64,000 bases of DNA from Mucilaginibacter empetricola (GCF_024808665.1 NZ_JANUBZ010000001.1:682001-746000); one strand, 5' to 3'; shown: positions 47,047-58,851, counted from the first letter of the stretch. Notes: generated by a model from the letters alone, not told the origin. Numbers and translations: made by a program.

Positions 47047-47072
47047 ACAACTAATACCCAAAGTTGTATAAC
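47036..47072 (+). promoter_or_regulatory. Motif-2 promoter/operator upstream of slipin
   Basis: GTGTGAATCATACAACT then AGTTGTATAAC; CAAC (47048) and TAAC (47069) are 21 bp apart. TACAACT and AGTTGTA form a perfect 7-bp inverted repeat with a 9-bp centre. It would drive slipin and probably the whole unit down to atpG. Confidence 0.6.
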
Positions 47073-47145
47073 AATTCCGGTTGAGAGAGCAAGTACCTTC
47101 GTTACACCTGTCAGGTGATTATCATTAACAAGCAGGGTAATACTC

Positions 47146-48066
47146 ATGCAAAATAAAAGCTTTTTATCTGCTGTCCTGTTTGTGATCATTTTCGGTGCCG
47201 GACTCGCTGTTTCCTACGCCATGCACGGCGTTACTACCTCCGCCGGAAGCATTATCATTTCTGCTGTTGCATTTATTGTGGCAGCATTTGTGTCTTCATC
47301 CGTTAACATCGCCAATCCCTGGGATAAGGCTGTGGTATTGCGCCTGGGTAAATTCCAGGCACTCCGGGGACCCGGCTTATTTTTTATTATCCCTATCCTG
47401 GATACGATACCATACTGGATCGATACCCGCGTGATCACCACCTCTTTTAAAGCTGAAAAGACATTGACCAAAGACACTGTCCCGGTGGACGTGGATGCGG
47501 TATTGTTCTGGAAAGTGCTCGACCCTCAGAAAGCGGCACTGGAAGTGGCTGATTACATCAGTGCCATCAGCTGGGCATCCCAGACCGCATTGCGTGATGT
47601 GATCGGCAAGACCATGTTGTCGGATATGCTGGAAGGCAGGGATAAGATCAGCGGTGTTCTGCAAAAGATCATCGATGAAAGAACAGAACCCTGGGGTATT
47701 ACGGTCAATTCAGTGGAGGTGAAGGACGTGTTGATCCCCGCCTCATTGGAGAACGCCATGTCCATGCAGGCACAGGCCGAGCGCGAACGTCAGGCACGTG
47801 TGATCCTCGGTGATTCTGAAAGGCAGGTAGCAGAAAAATTTGGGGAAGCGGCAAAAACCTATGCCAATAACCCGGTGGCCCTGCATTTAAGGGCGATGAA
47901 TATGCTGTATGAGGGTTTGAAACAAAATTCTACGATAGTAATTGTGCCAAGCTCTGCCGTGGAAACGATGGGTTTGGGAAGTATGGCCGGTTTAACCGCT
48001 TTAACGATGGGTATTGGCCAGGATAAAATTGCTAAGGAAAACGAAACCGTGCAGGAAGCCGGATAA
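47146..48066 (+). CDS. Slipin/stomatin-type SPFH (Band 7) membrane protein
   Basis: A 306-residue protein with two N-terminal hydrophobic segments (about 7-24 and 30-50) and an SPFH domain: GKFQALRGPGLFFIIPILDT, then DVDAVLFWKVLDPQKAALEV, and a helical tail QAQAERERQARVILGDSERQ. These proteins scaffold membrane microdomains and regulate proteases or channels. It has no adjacent NfeD partner. It heads the unit leading into PRC-barrel, PPK2 and N-ATPase genes. Confidence 0.92.
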   Translation: MQNKSFLSAVLFVIIFGAGLAVSYAMHGVTTSAGSIIISAVAFIVAAFVSSSVNIANPWDKAVVLRLGKFQALRGPGLFFIIPILDTIPYWIDTRVITTSFKAEKTLTKDTVPVDVDAVLFWKVLDPQKAALEVADYISAISWASQTALRDVIGKTMLSDMLEGRDKISGVLQKIIDERTEPWGITVNSVEVKDVLIPASLENAMSMQAQAERERQARVILGDSERQVAEKFGEAAKTYANNPVALHLRAMNMLYEGLKQNSTIVIVPSSAVETMGLGSMAGLTALTMGIGQDKIAKENETVQEAG

Positions 48067-48109
48067 ACGGTAACGGCATAGCAGCAATAAAGATTAACAG
48101 ATATATAAC

Positions 48110-48831
48110 ATGGAGCACAACATCAATAATTTATTACTTTATACCATGGAGGCCACTGACGGTTTGATTGGCGATGTAACAGATTTTTACTTCGATGACA
48201 AAACCTGGCACATCCGTTACCTCATTGTAAAAACCGGCGGCTGGCTATCGGGGCGTGAGGTGTTGATATCGCCCGTCGCATTGCTGAATGAAAAATGGCG
48301 CAACGGATTGTTTCCCGTTGATCTTACGAAAAAGCAAATCAGCAGTAGCCCGGATATCGATACAGACAAACCTGTCGCCCGGCAAAGGGAGATAGAATTA
48401 TATGGTCATTACCAATGGGAAAGTTATTGGGGCAGCGGTTTTTATGGCGGCGGCTCGATGGGCCCCAGCATGCCTTTCCCGGTAATCGATCGAAAAGTGC
48501 TGATCGAGGCCGACAAAAACGATAAACGGGAGGATGATGACAACCATTTGCGCAGTACGGCGATCATAACAGGCTATCACATTCACGCTACAGACGGAGA
48601 GATCGGCCATGTCAATGATTTCATTATGGATGATACAAACTGGCAGATCAAATTTATCGTCGTGGACACCCACAACTGGTTCGGCGGCAAAAAGGTAATG
48701 GTGCCGGTCGGTCTCATCAAAAAAATAGAATGGAGCGATAACAGGGTGTATTTAGATACGACCATGGCCGCTGTTAAAAAATGCAAACTATTTGATGAAG
48801 ACGGCCTCAACCGTTTGCAACCGGCCAAATC

Positions 48832-48835
<4 letters not shown>
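48110..48835 (+). CDS. Double PRC-barrel protein
   Basis: A 241-residue protein with two PRC-barrel domains in tandem: GLIGDVTDFYFDDKTWHIRYLIVKTGGWLSGREVLISP and GEIGHVNDFIMDDTNWQIKFIVVDTHNWFGGKKVMVP. They are joined by a Gly/Ser-rich linker. Such proteins may bind RNA, membranes or photosynthetic complexes; here the role is unknown. Overlaps the PPK2 start by 4 bp. Confidence 0.88.
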
Positions 48836-51085
<2,250 letters not shown>

Positions 51086-51086
51086 T

Positions 51087-51482
51087 ATGGAAAGCGTACT
51101 CATGGATTTAAAAATTTTGCTGCCCTTTAAGATTTTCGCTGAAGTGAAAAATGTAAGGTCGGTAACTGCTGATACCAATGCAGGTTCTTATGGTTTTTTA
51201 CCACAAAGGCTCGACTGCGTGGCTATTCTGGTCCCGGGAATATTTTCCTACGAAACGGATAGTGTCCATTACCTCGCGGTCGATGAAGGGATTCTGATAA
51301 AAACCGGGTCCCAGGTACTGATATCGGTAAGGAATGCCATTGGCGGGGCTGATCTTGGGAAATTAGGGGACGCTGTAAAAAATGAGTTTTTGAAAATAGG
51401 TGAAAGCGAAAAGAACGTCAGTTATCTCGCGTCCAAACTGGAAAGCGGACTGATGAACCGGCTGAAAAAATTTCATCAGTAA
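51087..51482 (+). CDS. atpC: N-type ATPase epsilon subunit
   Basis: A 131-residue epsilon subunit with the N-terminal beta-sandwich (GSYGFLPQRLDCVAILVPGIFSYE, HYLAVDEGILI) and a short C-terminal helical part. The Met at residue 6 (MDLKILLPF) is the more usual family start. It begins 1 bp after atpD. Confidence 0.9.
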   Translation: MESVLMDLKILLPFKIFAEVKNVRSVTADTNAGSYGFLPQRLDCVAILVPGIFSYETDSVHYLAVDEGILIKTGSQVLISVRNAIGGADLGKLGDAVKNEFLKIGESEKNVSYLASKLESGLMNRLKKFHQ

Positions 51483-51483
51483 C

Positions 51484-51771
51484 ATGTCTTCCACCTATAA
51501 AAAAAATGAAAATAATTTCGGCCGGCAGGTTGCTGAAAAAGAGAACCGGAAGTTGAAATACCTCCGGGAAAAAAAGGAAAGTGCCTGGTCGGGTTTTGGA
51601 ATGTTCGGAATGGTGGGCTGGTCCGTTGCAGTGCCCGTATTGTTGGGTACTGCGTTAGGTATTTGGCTGGATAAAAGCTATCCGCAATCCTTTTCCTGGA
51701 CATTGACCTGCTTATTATCAGGACTTTTAATAGGCTGCATTATCGCCTGGAACTGGATAAATAACGAATAA
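51484..51771 (+). CDS. atpQ: N-type ATPase AtpQ subunit (AtpI-like)
   Basis: A 95-residue protein with a charged N-terminal half and two membrane helices (GWSVAVPVLLGTALGIWLD and a second one ending AWNWINNE). Its place between atpC and atpR and its AtpI-like helices identify AtpQ, which is specific to N-ATPase operons and is thought to assist assembly of the c-ring. Confidence 0.85.
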   Translation: MSSTYKKNENNFGRQVAEKENRKLKYLREKKESAWSGFGMFGMVGWSVAVPVLLGTALGIWLDKSYPQSFSWTLTCLLSGLLIGCIIAWNWINNE

Positions 51772-51782
51772 TAAAAGAAAAT

Positions 51783-52091
51783 ATGATCACCACTGACAAT
51801 ATCCTATTATCATCAATTACAGGGATCACCCTGGGCTTCCTGTTTTTTGGCGGGCTTTGGTTAACGGTTAAGATGGCGGTTAGCTCAGCTTATGCTGCCT
51901 TCTGGGTACTGGCCAGTTCGCTGCTGCGCATGGGGATCGTCTTAACCGGATTATATTTTATTGCCGGTGGCAGCTGGCAAAGACTGCTCATCGCGGTACT
52001 TGGATTTATTGCCGCCCGCTTTGCGGTCATGTGGCTCACCAGGCATTATGATCACAAACAATTACGGTTAAGTAAAGCTGATCCATCATGA
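51783..52091 (+). CDS. atpR: N-type ATPase AtpR subunit
   Basis: A 102-residue protein with three hydrophobic segments and conserved Arg within the membrane part (SSLLRMGIVLTGLYF and AARFAVMW). AtpR occurs only in N-ATPase operons; its membrane arginines have been proposed to interact with the c subunit carboxylates. Ends 4 bp inside atpB. Confidence 0.84.
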   Translation: MITTDNILLSSITGITLGFLFFGGLWLTVKMAVSSAYAAFWVLASSLLRMGIVLTGLYFIAGGSWQRLLIAVLGFIAARFAVMWLTRHYDHKQLRLSKADPS

Positions 52092-52798
52092 ATATGACCC
52101 CTGATCAGACTGTTTTTTGGAGCCACGGCTTTGTGACCATTAACCTCACGCTGGTCACGACCTGGGGAATTATGTTATTTATGGTGATCGGGGCGAAACT
52201 GATCACCCGTAACCTGAGATCGAATAATAAAATATCCCGCTGGCAGTGCATGCTGGAAATGATCGTGACCGGAATTAATGAGCAGATCAATGAGGTGGGT
52301 CTGGCCAAACCCGAATTGTATATCGGTTTTATCGGTACCTTGTTTTTGTTTGTGGTGATGTGCAATTTCTGGATCATTTTACCCTGGTACGTACCACCGA
52401 CCGGCTCCCTGTCAACCACTACGGCACTGGCACTTTGTGTTTTCCTGTCCGTGCCTTATTTCGGCATACAAAAAAGCGGTATCGGCGGCTACCTGAAGAC
52501 TTATATCCAGCCCACTTTCATCATGCTGCCTTTCAACATCATCAGTGAGTTATCGCGAACACTTGCACTGGCCGTCAGGCTGTTCGGTAATATCATGAGC
52601 GGTGTGATGATCATAGGCATTTTACTGAGCATTACCCCCTTGTTTATTCCGATAGTAATGAAAGCACTCGGCTTGCTCACCGGTATGGTACAGGCCTATA
52701 TATTCAGCATACTGGCAACAGTCTACATTGCCGCAGCGGTGCAGGAGAGCGTTAAAAAGGATAAAAAAATTAAACAGCAAAATCAAACAACTAACTAA
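52088..52798 (+). CDS. atpB: N-type ATPase a subunit
   Basis: A 236-residue membrane subunit. The essential stator arginine is Arg164 in LALAVRLFGN, followed by the last helix AYIFSILATVYIAAAVQE. It forms the two half-channels beside the c-ring. Sixteen bases separate its stop from atpE. Confidence 0.94.
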   Translation: MNMTPDQTVFWSHGFVTINLTLVTTWGIMLFMVIGAKLITRNLRSNNKISRWQCMLEMIVTGINEQINEVGLAKPELYIGFIGTLFLFVVMCNFWIILPWYVPPTGSLSTTTALALCVFLSVPYFGIQKSGIGGYLKTYIQPTFIMLPFNIISELSRTLALAVRLFGNIMSGVMIIGILLSITPLFIPIVMKALGLLTGMVQAYIFSILATVYIAAAVQESVKKDKKIKQQNQTTN

Positions 52799-52813
52799 AA
52801 GGAGAATATCAAC

Positions 52814-53083
52814 ATGGATAAAGATACCGCAATAGCGATCGCATCAATCATTACCGCCGGTTTAACAACAGGAATAGGCTGCATGTTTCCCGCTTTAAGC
52901 GAAGGGAAATCGGTAGCGACCGCATTAAGTTCCATCGCACAGCAGCCGGATGCCGCACCTACCATCACCAGAACCTTATTCGTTGGTCTAGCGATGATCG
53001 AATCCACTGCGATCTACTGTTTCGTGGTTTCCATGATCCTCATATTCGCCAACCCGTTCTGGAATCACGTCATCGCTAAATAA
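52814..53083 (+). CDS. atpE: N-type ATPase c subunit with two membrane carboxylates
   Basis: An 89-residue hairpin of two helices. The second helix reads MIESTAIY, the E-S-x2-I-Y motif of Na+-binding rotors (Glu63, Ser64, Tyr68). In the first helix, where the Ilyobacter Na+ rotor has Gln32, this protein has Glu30 (LSEGKS), by alignment on the shared QP loop. Two carboxylates per hairpin are known from Fusobacterium and N-ATPase rotors. Ion choice (Na+ or H+) cannot be settled from sequence alone. Confidence 0.93.
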   Translation: MDKDTAIAIASIITAGLTTGIGCMFPALSEGKSVATALSSIAQQPDAAPTITRTLFVGLAMIESTAIYCFVVSMILIFANPFWNHVIAK

Positions 53084-53090
53084 TCACCCT

Positions 53091-53882
53091 ATGCAAATTA
53101 ACTGGTTCACCGTCATCGCGCAAATACTGAACTTTTTGGTGTTGGTATGGTTGATGAAGCGTTATCTCTATAAGCCCATCCTGGACATGATCGACGCTCG
53201 TGAAAAAAAAATAGCGGGGCAGCTTGCGGACGCGAAAGCCACAAAAAGTGAAGCAAAAGCGGAGCAGGATGAATTCAACAAAAAAAACCGGGTTTTTGAT
53301 CAGCAAAAGAACGCCTTGATGGATAAAGCCATTGCAGAGGTCGGCGTGCAAAGCCAAAAACTGTTAGCGGAGGCGAAGAATAATGCCAGAGCATTACAGG
53401 ATAAGCTGGAAAAGGCAGCTAAAGATCAGCAGGCAGATGTGAACCATCAAAGGGAAAAAGAAACCGAAAAGGAGGTTTTTGCGATCACTAAAAAAGTGCT
53501 TGCCGATCTGGCTGACGTTGATTTTGAGGCTCAATCCGTCCACACGTTTATCAAGCGTATCAATGGTATAAAAGAGGCAGAGAAAGCTACTTTTATTAAA
53601 GCGCTTCATTCAGCTTCCGGCCCAATACTGGTGCAGTCCGCATTTGATCTGCCGGAAAAGCAACAAGCCGAAATTAAAAGCGCGGTCACCAAAATACTCG
53701 GGGCTCAACCATCATTTGAATTTAAAACCGCTCCCGGGCTGATTGGCGGCATTGAGTTAACGACAAAAGGTTACACCCTGGGCTGGAGTATTACCGCCTA
53801 TGTCAATTCCTTTGAAAAAAGCATCGGCGAAGCAGGAAAACAAATACCAGTAACAGGAAAAAAACATCATGCTATTAAATGA
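53091..53882 (+). CDS. atpF: N-type ATPase b subunit with delta-like C-terminal domain
   Basis: A 263-residue protein, about 100 longer than an ordinary b subunit. Residues 1-30 are the membrane anchor, then a long charged coiled coil (35-145). The end (about 175-240: [19 protein letters not shown], then [21 protein letters not shown]) resembles the C-terminal half of the delta subunit. As no atpH is present, this fusion probably supplies the stator link. Overlaps atpA by 14 bp. Confidence 0.9.
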   Translation: MQINWFTVIAQILNFLVLVWLMKRYLYKPILDMIDAREKKIAGQLADAKATKSEAKAEQDEFNKKNRVFDQQKNALMDKAIAEVGVQSQKLLAEAKNNARALQDKLEKAAKDQQADVNHQREKETEKEVFAITKKVLADLADVDFEAQSVHTFIKRINGIKEAEKATFIKALHSASGPILVQSAFDLPEKQQAEIKSAVTKILGAQPSFEFKTAPGLIGGIELTTKGYTLGWSITAYVNSFEKSIGEAGKQIPVTGKKHHAIK

Positions 53883-55407
53883 TCTCCTAAAAAACACTTT
53901 TGGCCGGCTGGAAGAAGGTGTCAAAGACTTTGACTTTCCATTTGTCCCGCGTGAGGTTGGCTATGTCACCGGAGTGGCGACCGGTATCGTCAAGGTATCC
54001 GGGCTACCCGGGGCCGGTTTTGAAGAATTATTGAAGTTTCCCGGAAACCTGTTTGGTATTGCCTATAATATCGATAAAGATGAGATAGGTGTTATTCTTT
54101 TAGGAGAGGACACCTTACTCAATGCAGGAGATGAAGTAGAGCGGACCGGGCGCGTCATGGATGTACCCGTGGGAGATGCCTTGATAGGCCGGGTGATCAA
54201 CCCCCTGGGAGAACCGATCGACGGCAAAGGTACTATCGCGTATACTGAACGCCTACCCATAGAACGGCCCGCCCACGCCATTATGGACCGCTCGCCGGTA
54301 AATACGCCTTTACAAACCGGCCTGAAGGTAGTAGACGCGCTTATTCCCATAGGACGCGGTCAGCGTGAGCTGATCCTCGGCGACCGACAGACCGGCAAGA
54401 CCGCCATAGCAATAGACACCATACTGAACCAGCATGATAAAAAGGTGCTTTGTATCTATTGCGCCATCGGTCAGCGGGCATCAGCCGTAGCAAAAGTAGT
54501 GGCTAACCTCGAAGCCAAAGGCGCCATGGAATATACGGTTGTCGTGGTAGCTGAAGGAAACAATTCGGCCGGTTTGAAATATATCGCTCCCTACGCAGCT
54601 ACCAGCATTGCTGAACACTTTATGGAACAAGGCAAAGATGTGCTGATCATCTACGATGACCTTACCGAACACGCCCGTTCTTATCGGGAACTGTCGTTGT
54701 TGTTAAAAAGGCCGCCCGGGCGCGAGGCATTCCCGGGTGATATTTTTTATATTCATTCCAGGCTTCTGGAAAGATCTACCCACTTGGGTAAAGCACTGAA
54801 AGGCGGATCGCTTACCGCGCTGCCTATTATTGAAACGGAAGCACAGGATATTTCGGCATACATTCCTACCAACCTGATATCAATCACCGACGGACAGATC
54901 TATTTGTCCCCGACACTATTTGAATCTGGTATTTTACCTGCGGTAGACGTAGGCAAATCCGTCTCACGTGTCGGCGGGAACGCGCAGTTGCCGGCTTTCC
55001 GTACTATTTCCGATCTGAAATTGCAATATTCTCAATTTGAGGAGCTGGAGTCTTTTGCACGTTTTGGTACCCGGCTCGACGAGAACACACAAAAAACCAT
55101 CAACCATGGTAATCGTATCCGCGAATGCCTGAAACAAAATGAGTTATGCCCCTTGTCGGTTTCGGAAGAGATCATTGTTTTGTTAAGCCTGACCAGCGGG
55201 CTCCTGGATGATGTCGCCATTGAAAAAATACCGGATGCAGAGCAAGCGCTAATAAGCCAGATGAATGCGTTCCCTGCGGAATTGCTTAAAAGCTTATTGT
55301 CAGACAAGCCAATAACTGATCAGGACAAAGCGGCCGTTTTGAAGACAGCCGGTGAATTGATCGCTCCTTTTAAAAAGAAAACCGAACCACCCCAAACTAC
55401 CAGCTAA
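53869..55407 (+). CDS. atpA: N-type ATPase alpha subunit
   Basis: A 512-residue alpha subunit with P-loop [29 protein letters not shown] and the arginine-finger region [10 protein letters not shown]. Residues 40-60 ([19 protein letters not shown]) match the N-ATPase branch. Its stop overlaps the atpG start by one base. Confidence 0.95.
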   Translation: MLLNDLLKNTFGRLEEGVKDFDFPFVPREVGYVTGVATGIVKVSGLPGAGFEELLKFPGNLFGIAYNIDKDEIGVILLGEDTLLNAGDEVERTGRVMDVPVGDALIGRVINPLGEPIDGKGTIAYTERLPIERPAHAIMDRSPVNTPLQTGLKVVDALIPIGRGQRELILGDRQTGKTAIAIDTILNQHDKKVLCIYCAIGQRASAVAKVVANLEAKGAMEYTVVVVAEGNNSAGLKYIAPYAATSIAEHFMEQGKDVLIIYDDLTEHARSYRELSLLLKRPPGREAFPGDIFYIHSRLLERSTHLGKALKGGSLTALPIIETEAQDISAYIPTNLISITDGQIYLSPTLFESGILPAVDVGKSVSRVGGNAQLPAFRTISDLKLQYSQFEELESFARFGTRLDENTQKTINHGNRIRECLKQNELCPLSVSEEIIVLLSLTSGLLDDVAIEKIPDAEQALISQMNAFPAELLKSLLSDKPITDQDKAAVLKTAGELIAPFKKKTEPPQTTS

Positions 55408-56297
55408 TGGATACTTTAGAGGATCTGCGTAAAAAATTATCCGGGGCAAAGGACATCAAGTCAGTAGTGAGGGCAATGAAGGCCATGGCCGCCTCTAATA
55501 TCACGCAATATGAAGCCGCCGTAAGTTCGCTGGGTGATTATTATCACACCGTGTCGCTGGGTATAGTAGCCTGGCTGATCCATGAAAAAATAAATGGGGT
55601 AACCGATAATAAAGTTCCGGGAAGAAGCAACGGCAAATCGGTTTGTGCTATCGTATTCGGGTCGGATCAGGGACTGGTAGGCCGTTTCAATAATGTCATG
55701 GCCGACTTTGTAAAGCGATCTTTAGATGCTTTGCCTGGAAACAAAACGCTTTGGGTAATCGGCGAGCGTGTTCAGTTATTACTCGCAGACGCAGGCTTAA
55801 TGGCCGCAAAAACCTTTGCGGTACCCAACGCCATCGACGCCGTTACGCCGCTGATCGGCCAGATTTTAGCAGCGATCGGGGACCTGACCGAAAGACAGCC
55901 TGAAACGCAATTTTATATCTTTCATAACCAGCCCAAACCATTAGCGGGCTACGAACCGGCAGTGCAGCGTTTATTGCCGCTTGACGAACGATGGAGGCAC
56001 GATTTTGATCAGGTTAAATGGCCGACAAGTAAACTGCCTGAACTCATCGGAGATCCCGGGCCGGCTTTACTGGCCCTCATTAATGAATATCTTTTTGTCT
56101 CTTTATTTAAAGCCTGCGCCGAGTCCCTCGCCAGTGAAAACGCCAGCAGGCTGGAAGCTATGCAGCGGGCGGATAAAAATATCGGGAACTTACTGGACAG
56201 CCTTGGCCATAAGTTCCAGCGGCTGCGGCAAAGTTCCATCGATGAAGAATTATTTGATGTCGTCTCTGGATTCGAAGCATTAAACGCGGGTGAATAA
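55407..56297 (+). CDS. atpG: N-type ATPase gamma subunit
   Basis: A 296-residue gamma subunit with the long N- and C-terminal helices ([31 protein letters not shown] and SLASENASRLEAMQRADKNI) and the central Rossmann-like domain (IVFGSDQGLVGRFNN). Last gene of the N-ATPase operon; the C-terminal helix is complete. Confidence 0.94.
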   Translation: MDTLEDLRKKLSGAKDIKSVVRAMKAMAASNITQYEAAVSSLGDYYHTVSLGIVAWLIHEKINGVTDNKVPGRSNGKSVCAIVFGSDQGLVGRFNNVMADFVKRSLDALPGNKTLWVIGERVQLLLADAGLMAAKTFAVPNAIDAVTPLIGQILAAIGDLTERQPETQFYIFHNQPKPLAGYEPAVQRLLPLDERWRHDFDQVKWPTSKLPELIGDPGPALLALINEYLFVSLFKACAESLASENASRLEAMQRADKNIGNLLDSLGHKFQRLRQSSIDEELFDVVSGFEALNAGE

Positions 56298-56582
56298 TGC
56301 GTTAAATTTTAAATCCAAATTAAATACTGTTGTCATCCTACCCGTCAACTTCAATTTCCGCTCCAATTATGGCACCCCCTTCGGGCCCGGCTATTCGCTG
56401 TATCTGCTTCGCAGGATGCCGCTGCTATCCATAGTGCAATTAATACATAGGCACTTTTACTTTCTGCAAGAGTTTATGCAACGGGCAGAATAAAAAACGG
56501 GGATAGGAACAGCATTTGTTGACCACGCTTCATTTCATTCGCCGGGTCAAGCTACATTTGCCATATTACCGTATTTTATGAA
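56298..56582. other. Region after atpG without a supported gene
   Basis: A plus-strand frame begins within the last bases of atpG and runs to 56493 (67 codons), but its composition is unlike a protein and it has no recognisable family. No clear terminator for the N-ATPase operon was found here. Confidence 0.35.
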
Positions 56583-56783
56583 TTATAAGTTTGAATTAAA
56601 ACGGGATAAGCGTTGCAGGTTACTTCCTGCTATTCTTTTTAGATAGGATTCCACATGCTTTGGGGAGTTGCCCACCGCATTAACGGCCGCTTTCAATTTA
56701 ACCTTGGTTACATCAAACTTACTGGCCCAGGCCCTTAAGTGGGTATTCTGCTGAAATTGATCAGGTAATATGAGATAAAGGGG
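56583..56783 (-). pseudogene. Remnant of a DUF3606-type small protein
   Basis: The minus-strand frame reads HLRAWASKFDVTKVKLKAAV followed by NAVGNSPKHVESYLKR, very like the core of DUF3606 proteins (LRxWAxKFGVTxxxLxxAVxxVGxSxxxVxxYL). The frame is closed by a TGA at 56784-56786, only a few codons before the homologous part, and no ATG start exists, so the N-terminus is gone. Probably a decayed gene in the island's end region. Confidence 0.5.
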
Positions 56784-57007
56784 TCAGGCGTTCCGGCGCA
56801 AATTGGCAGAGCATGTTTCGATGAAGTATTTTATCAAAGCAAATATCAGGAAATTAGCTAATTGATGGAAGGCGAAAAACCAAAATAAATGTTGAGCTGA
56901 TCAATTCCTGATTTTAGCTCATTTGAGATTAATCGATTTTAATACCCTACATTTATTTAGTATAAGCTTACCACTAATTGTTTTGTCGCATTATTAAATT
57001 GTAACGA
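56784..57007. other. Intergenic stretch before the small gene at 57008
   Basis: AT-rich, with no supported gene. It probably contains the promoter of the 57008 gene, but no clear -33/-7 pair was recognised. Confidence 0.3.
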
Positions 57008-57235
57008 ATGAGTTGTGAAATCCTGTTAACCGATGGCGTTATGGTAATGTTGCAAATTACTGCCGCAACATTTAAAACCTGGAAAGTATGGCGCGTTCAA
57101 TTTGTAGATGGCCGGGAAGTGATGCTTTACAAATGTGGTGAGGAATGGGTACAGCGCAATGAAGATCATTTGGACAAAGACGCTATTATCGCGATAGGAA
57201 AATGCATCGATGGTATCGGTCAAAAAAAGGCATAA
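57008..57235 (+). CDS. Small conserved-looking protein of unknown function
   Basis: A 75-residue soluble protein (MSCEILLTDGVMVMLQITAAT at the start; REVMLYKCGEEWVQRNEDHLDKDAIIAIGKCID at the end). The strand-rich first half and helical second half look like a real small domain, and similar short proteins are common in this group of bacteria (recollection, not searched). No named family. Confidence 0.55.
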   Translation: MSCEILLTDGVMVMLQITAATFKTWKVWRVQFVDGREVMLYKCGEEWVQRNEDHLDKDAIIAIGKCIDGIGQKKA

Positions 57236-57627
57236 TAGCCTATTGATAACGACTAAGAAATCTCAACACATTCCACAATCTTCCCTTTGAGGGATAGAAT
57301 AAAATCGCGATGCTCCAGTTTTACAATGGATCTGGATAAGTAGAAGATATTTTAGAAGCTACGAATTTAGAATTTAAAAAAACTATAAATGATATTGATT
57401 GGAAGGTACAAAATAATTAAAACAAAATGATCCGATATGAGCCGATAGTATCCGATAATGAGCCGTTACAATAAAGGATTTTAATAGCATTTTAGGTTTC
57501 ACAATCGGTCATGAACTTGGTCATTACAAATTGACGCTGTCGCAATACCCGATTAGAGATTCTTAAAATTAATCCTAAGACGACAGGTAAGTATGAGGTG
57601 TTCGCACAACACGAACACCAAGTTTCA
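57236..57627. other. Remnant-like intergenic region before the integrase end
   Basis: About 390 bp without an intact gene. On the minus strand a 31-codon tail ending at 57253 reads SIVKLEHRDFILSLKGKIVE, which looks like the C-terminus of a lost protein. At 57430-57465 two near-identical copies of ATCCGATA(A)TGAGCCG lie in direct repeat. Both could be debris of earlier insertions or recombinase arm sites. Confidence 0.35.
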
Positions 57628-58851
57628 CTACATCTGCATTTCTAATTTTTTGCGTAGCGTGTTCATATCTTCACTTATTTTCAGATCAACGATTTTCGCA
57701 TAATGCTGTGTTTGTTTAAGTGACTTATGCCCTAACATTTTTGACACCGTTTCTATAGGTACGCCATTCGTGAGTGTTACTGTAGTAGCAAACGTATGCC
57801 TGGCAATGTGAAAGGTTAGTTTCTTTCCTATGCCGCATAGGTCAGCGATCTCCTTCAAGTACGAATTCGTTTTTTGATTCGTCAATACCGGGAGCACAGT
57901 ACCTTTGCTTGCACATTTAGGATGGTCCTGGTATTTGGCAAGAATCGCTATTGCATTGGGAAGTAAAGGAAGCCTTGTACTTGAGTTGGTCTTTTGCCTC
58001 GTTGTAGTAATCCACATGCCGCCATCTATGCCGATCACTATGTCGGTGCTACGTAACTTGTATGCATCAATATAAGCTAAGCCTGTATAACAACTGAATA
58101 GGAATATATCGCGAACATGATCAAGCCTTTCGATATCAAATTTCTTATTCGTGATTTTTATTAGCTCTTCCTTGGTTAAAGCAACAGGGATCACTTCATT
58201 TCGCTTACTCTTGAAGCCCAGGAATGGGTCGGTGGTCAGTAAACCCCTTTTCATGCATTCCAGCACAATTTTCTTGAAATTACCTAAATACTTTATAGAG
58301 GCGTTATGACCGCATTTTCTTTCACTTTTAAGCCAGAATACAAACTGTGAGATAAACTCATAATTTAAATCTTTAATCTCAAAATCATTCTTCTGATACT
58401 TCCATTTGATATAGTTGCTTAAATGTGCGCATGCTGTCTTGTAGCGGGTTAAAGTAGCCGGGGCAAACTCTTTGCCTATCAAAGCTTTCATCTGTCTGTT
58501 ATGTTCCTGGAACGCTTCCAGAATGAAATACTTCTTTTCTCCTCTGCCTGTAAGAATGTTTTTAATGTTTTCCGCAGTTAGCAGCTTACCGTCATCGATC
58601 AGATTTCTTTTTATCTGATGAACCTTGTTGGAAATGGTATCCAGATACCAGTTCAATTCGTTTGCCTCTTCGTTGATTTCCCTTGCTCGTCCTGTTTTTG
58701 TGTTCCATAGATCAGAAATCCATTGCCTTTTGATGGATATTTCCCGGCGCTCGCCGTCTACCGTAATGCGCAGGTATACATACCTTCTTTGTTCTTTTTG
58801 ATTTTTTGCTTGCTTTAAATAATAAAACAAACCGAAGCTTTTTTCTAACAT
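57628..58851 (-). CDS. Tyrosine recombinase (island integrase)
   Basis: A 407-residue Bacteroidota-type phage/transposon integrase: arm-binding domain (about 5-100), SAM-like core-binding domain (105-205) and catalytic domain (220-395). Catalytic residues visible: Lys in RQKTNSS, H-x2-R (His348, Arg351 in HIARHTFATT), His375 in LGHKS and nucleophile Tyr384 in TQHYAKI. The first catalytic Arg, normally in TGLRY, is Ala259 (TGLAYID), as in several integrases of conjugative transposons such as IntDOT, which has Ser there. It lies 395 bp from the 3' end of the tRNA-Asp gene, the usual place for an island integrase. Confidence 0.92.
   Translation of the reverse strand: MLEKSFGLFYYLKQAKNQKEQRRYVYLRITVDGERREISIKRQWISDLWNTKTGRAREINEEANELNWYLDTISNKVHQIKRNLIDDGKLLTAENIKNILTGRGEKKYFILEAFQEHNRQMKALIGKEFAPATLTRYKTACAHLSNYIKWKYQKNDFEIKDLNYEFISQFVFWLKSERKCGHNASIKYLGNFKKIVLECMKRGLLTTDPFLGFKSKRNEVIPVALTKEELIKITNKKFDIERLDHVRDIFLFSCYTGLAYIDAYKLRSTDIVIGIDGGMWITTTRQKTNSSTRLPLLPNAIAILAKYQDHPKCASKGTVLPVLTNQKTNSYLKEIADLCGIGKKLTFHIARHTFATTVTLTNGVPIETVSKMLGHKSLKQTQHYAKIVDLKISEDMNTLRKKLEMQM

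Noticed and set aside
56290..56493. 67-codon frame after atpG
   Set aside because: Starts inside the atpG end, odd composition, no homology recognised; kept only as an uncertain note.
57529..57545. TGACGCTGTCGCA before the integrase end as another operator
   Set aside because: The half-sites do not keep N6 spacing to TCA, there is no second site 22 bp away, and it is not upstream of a gene.
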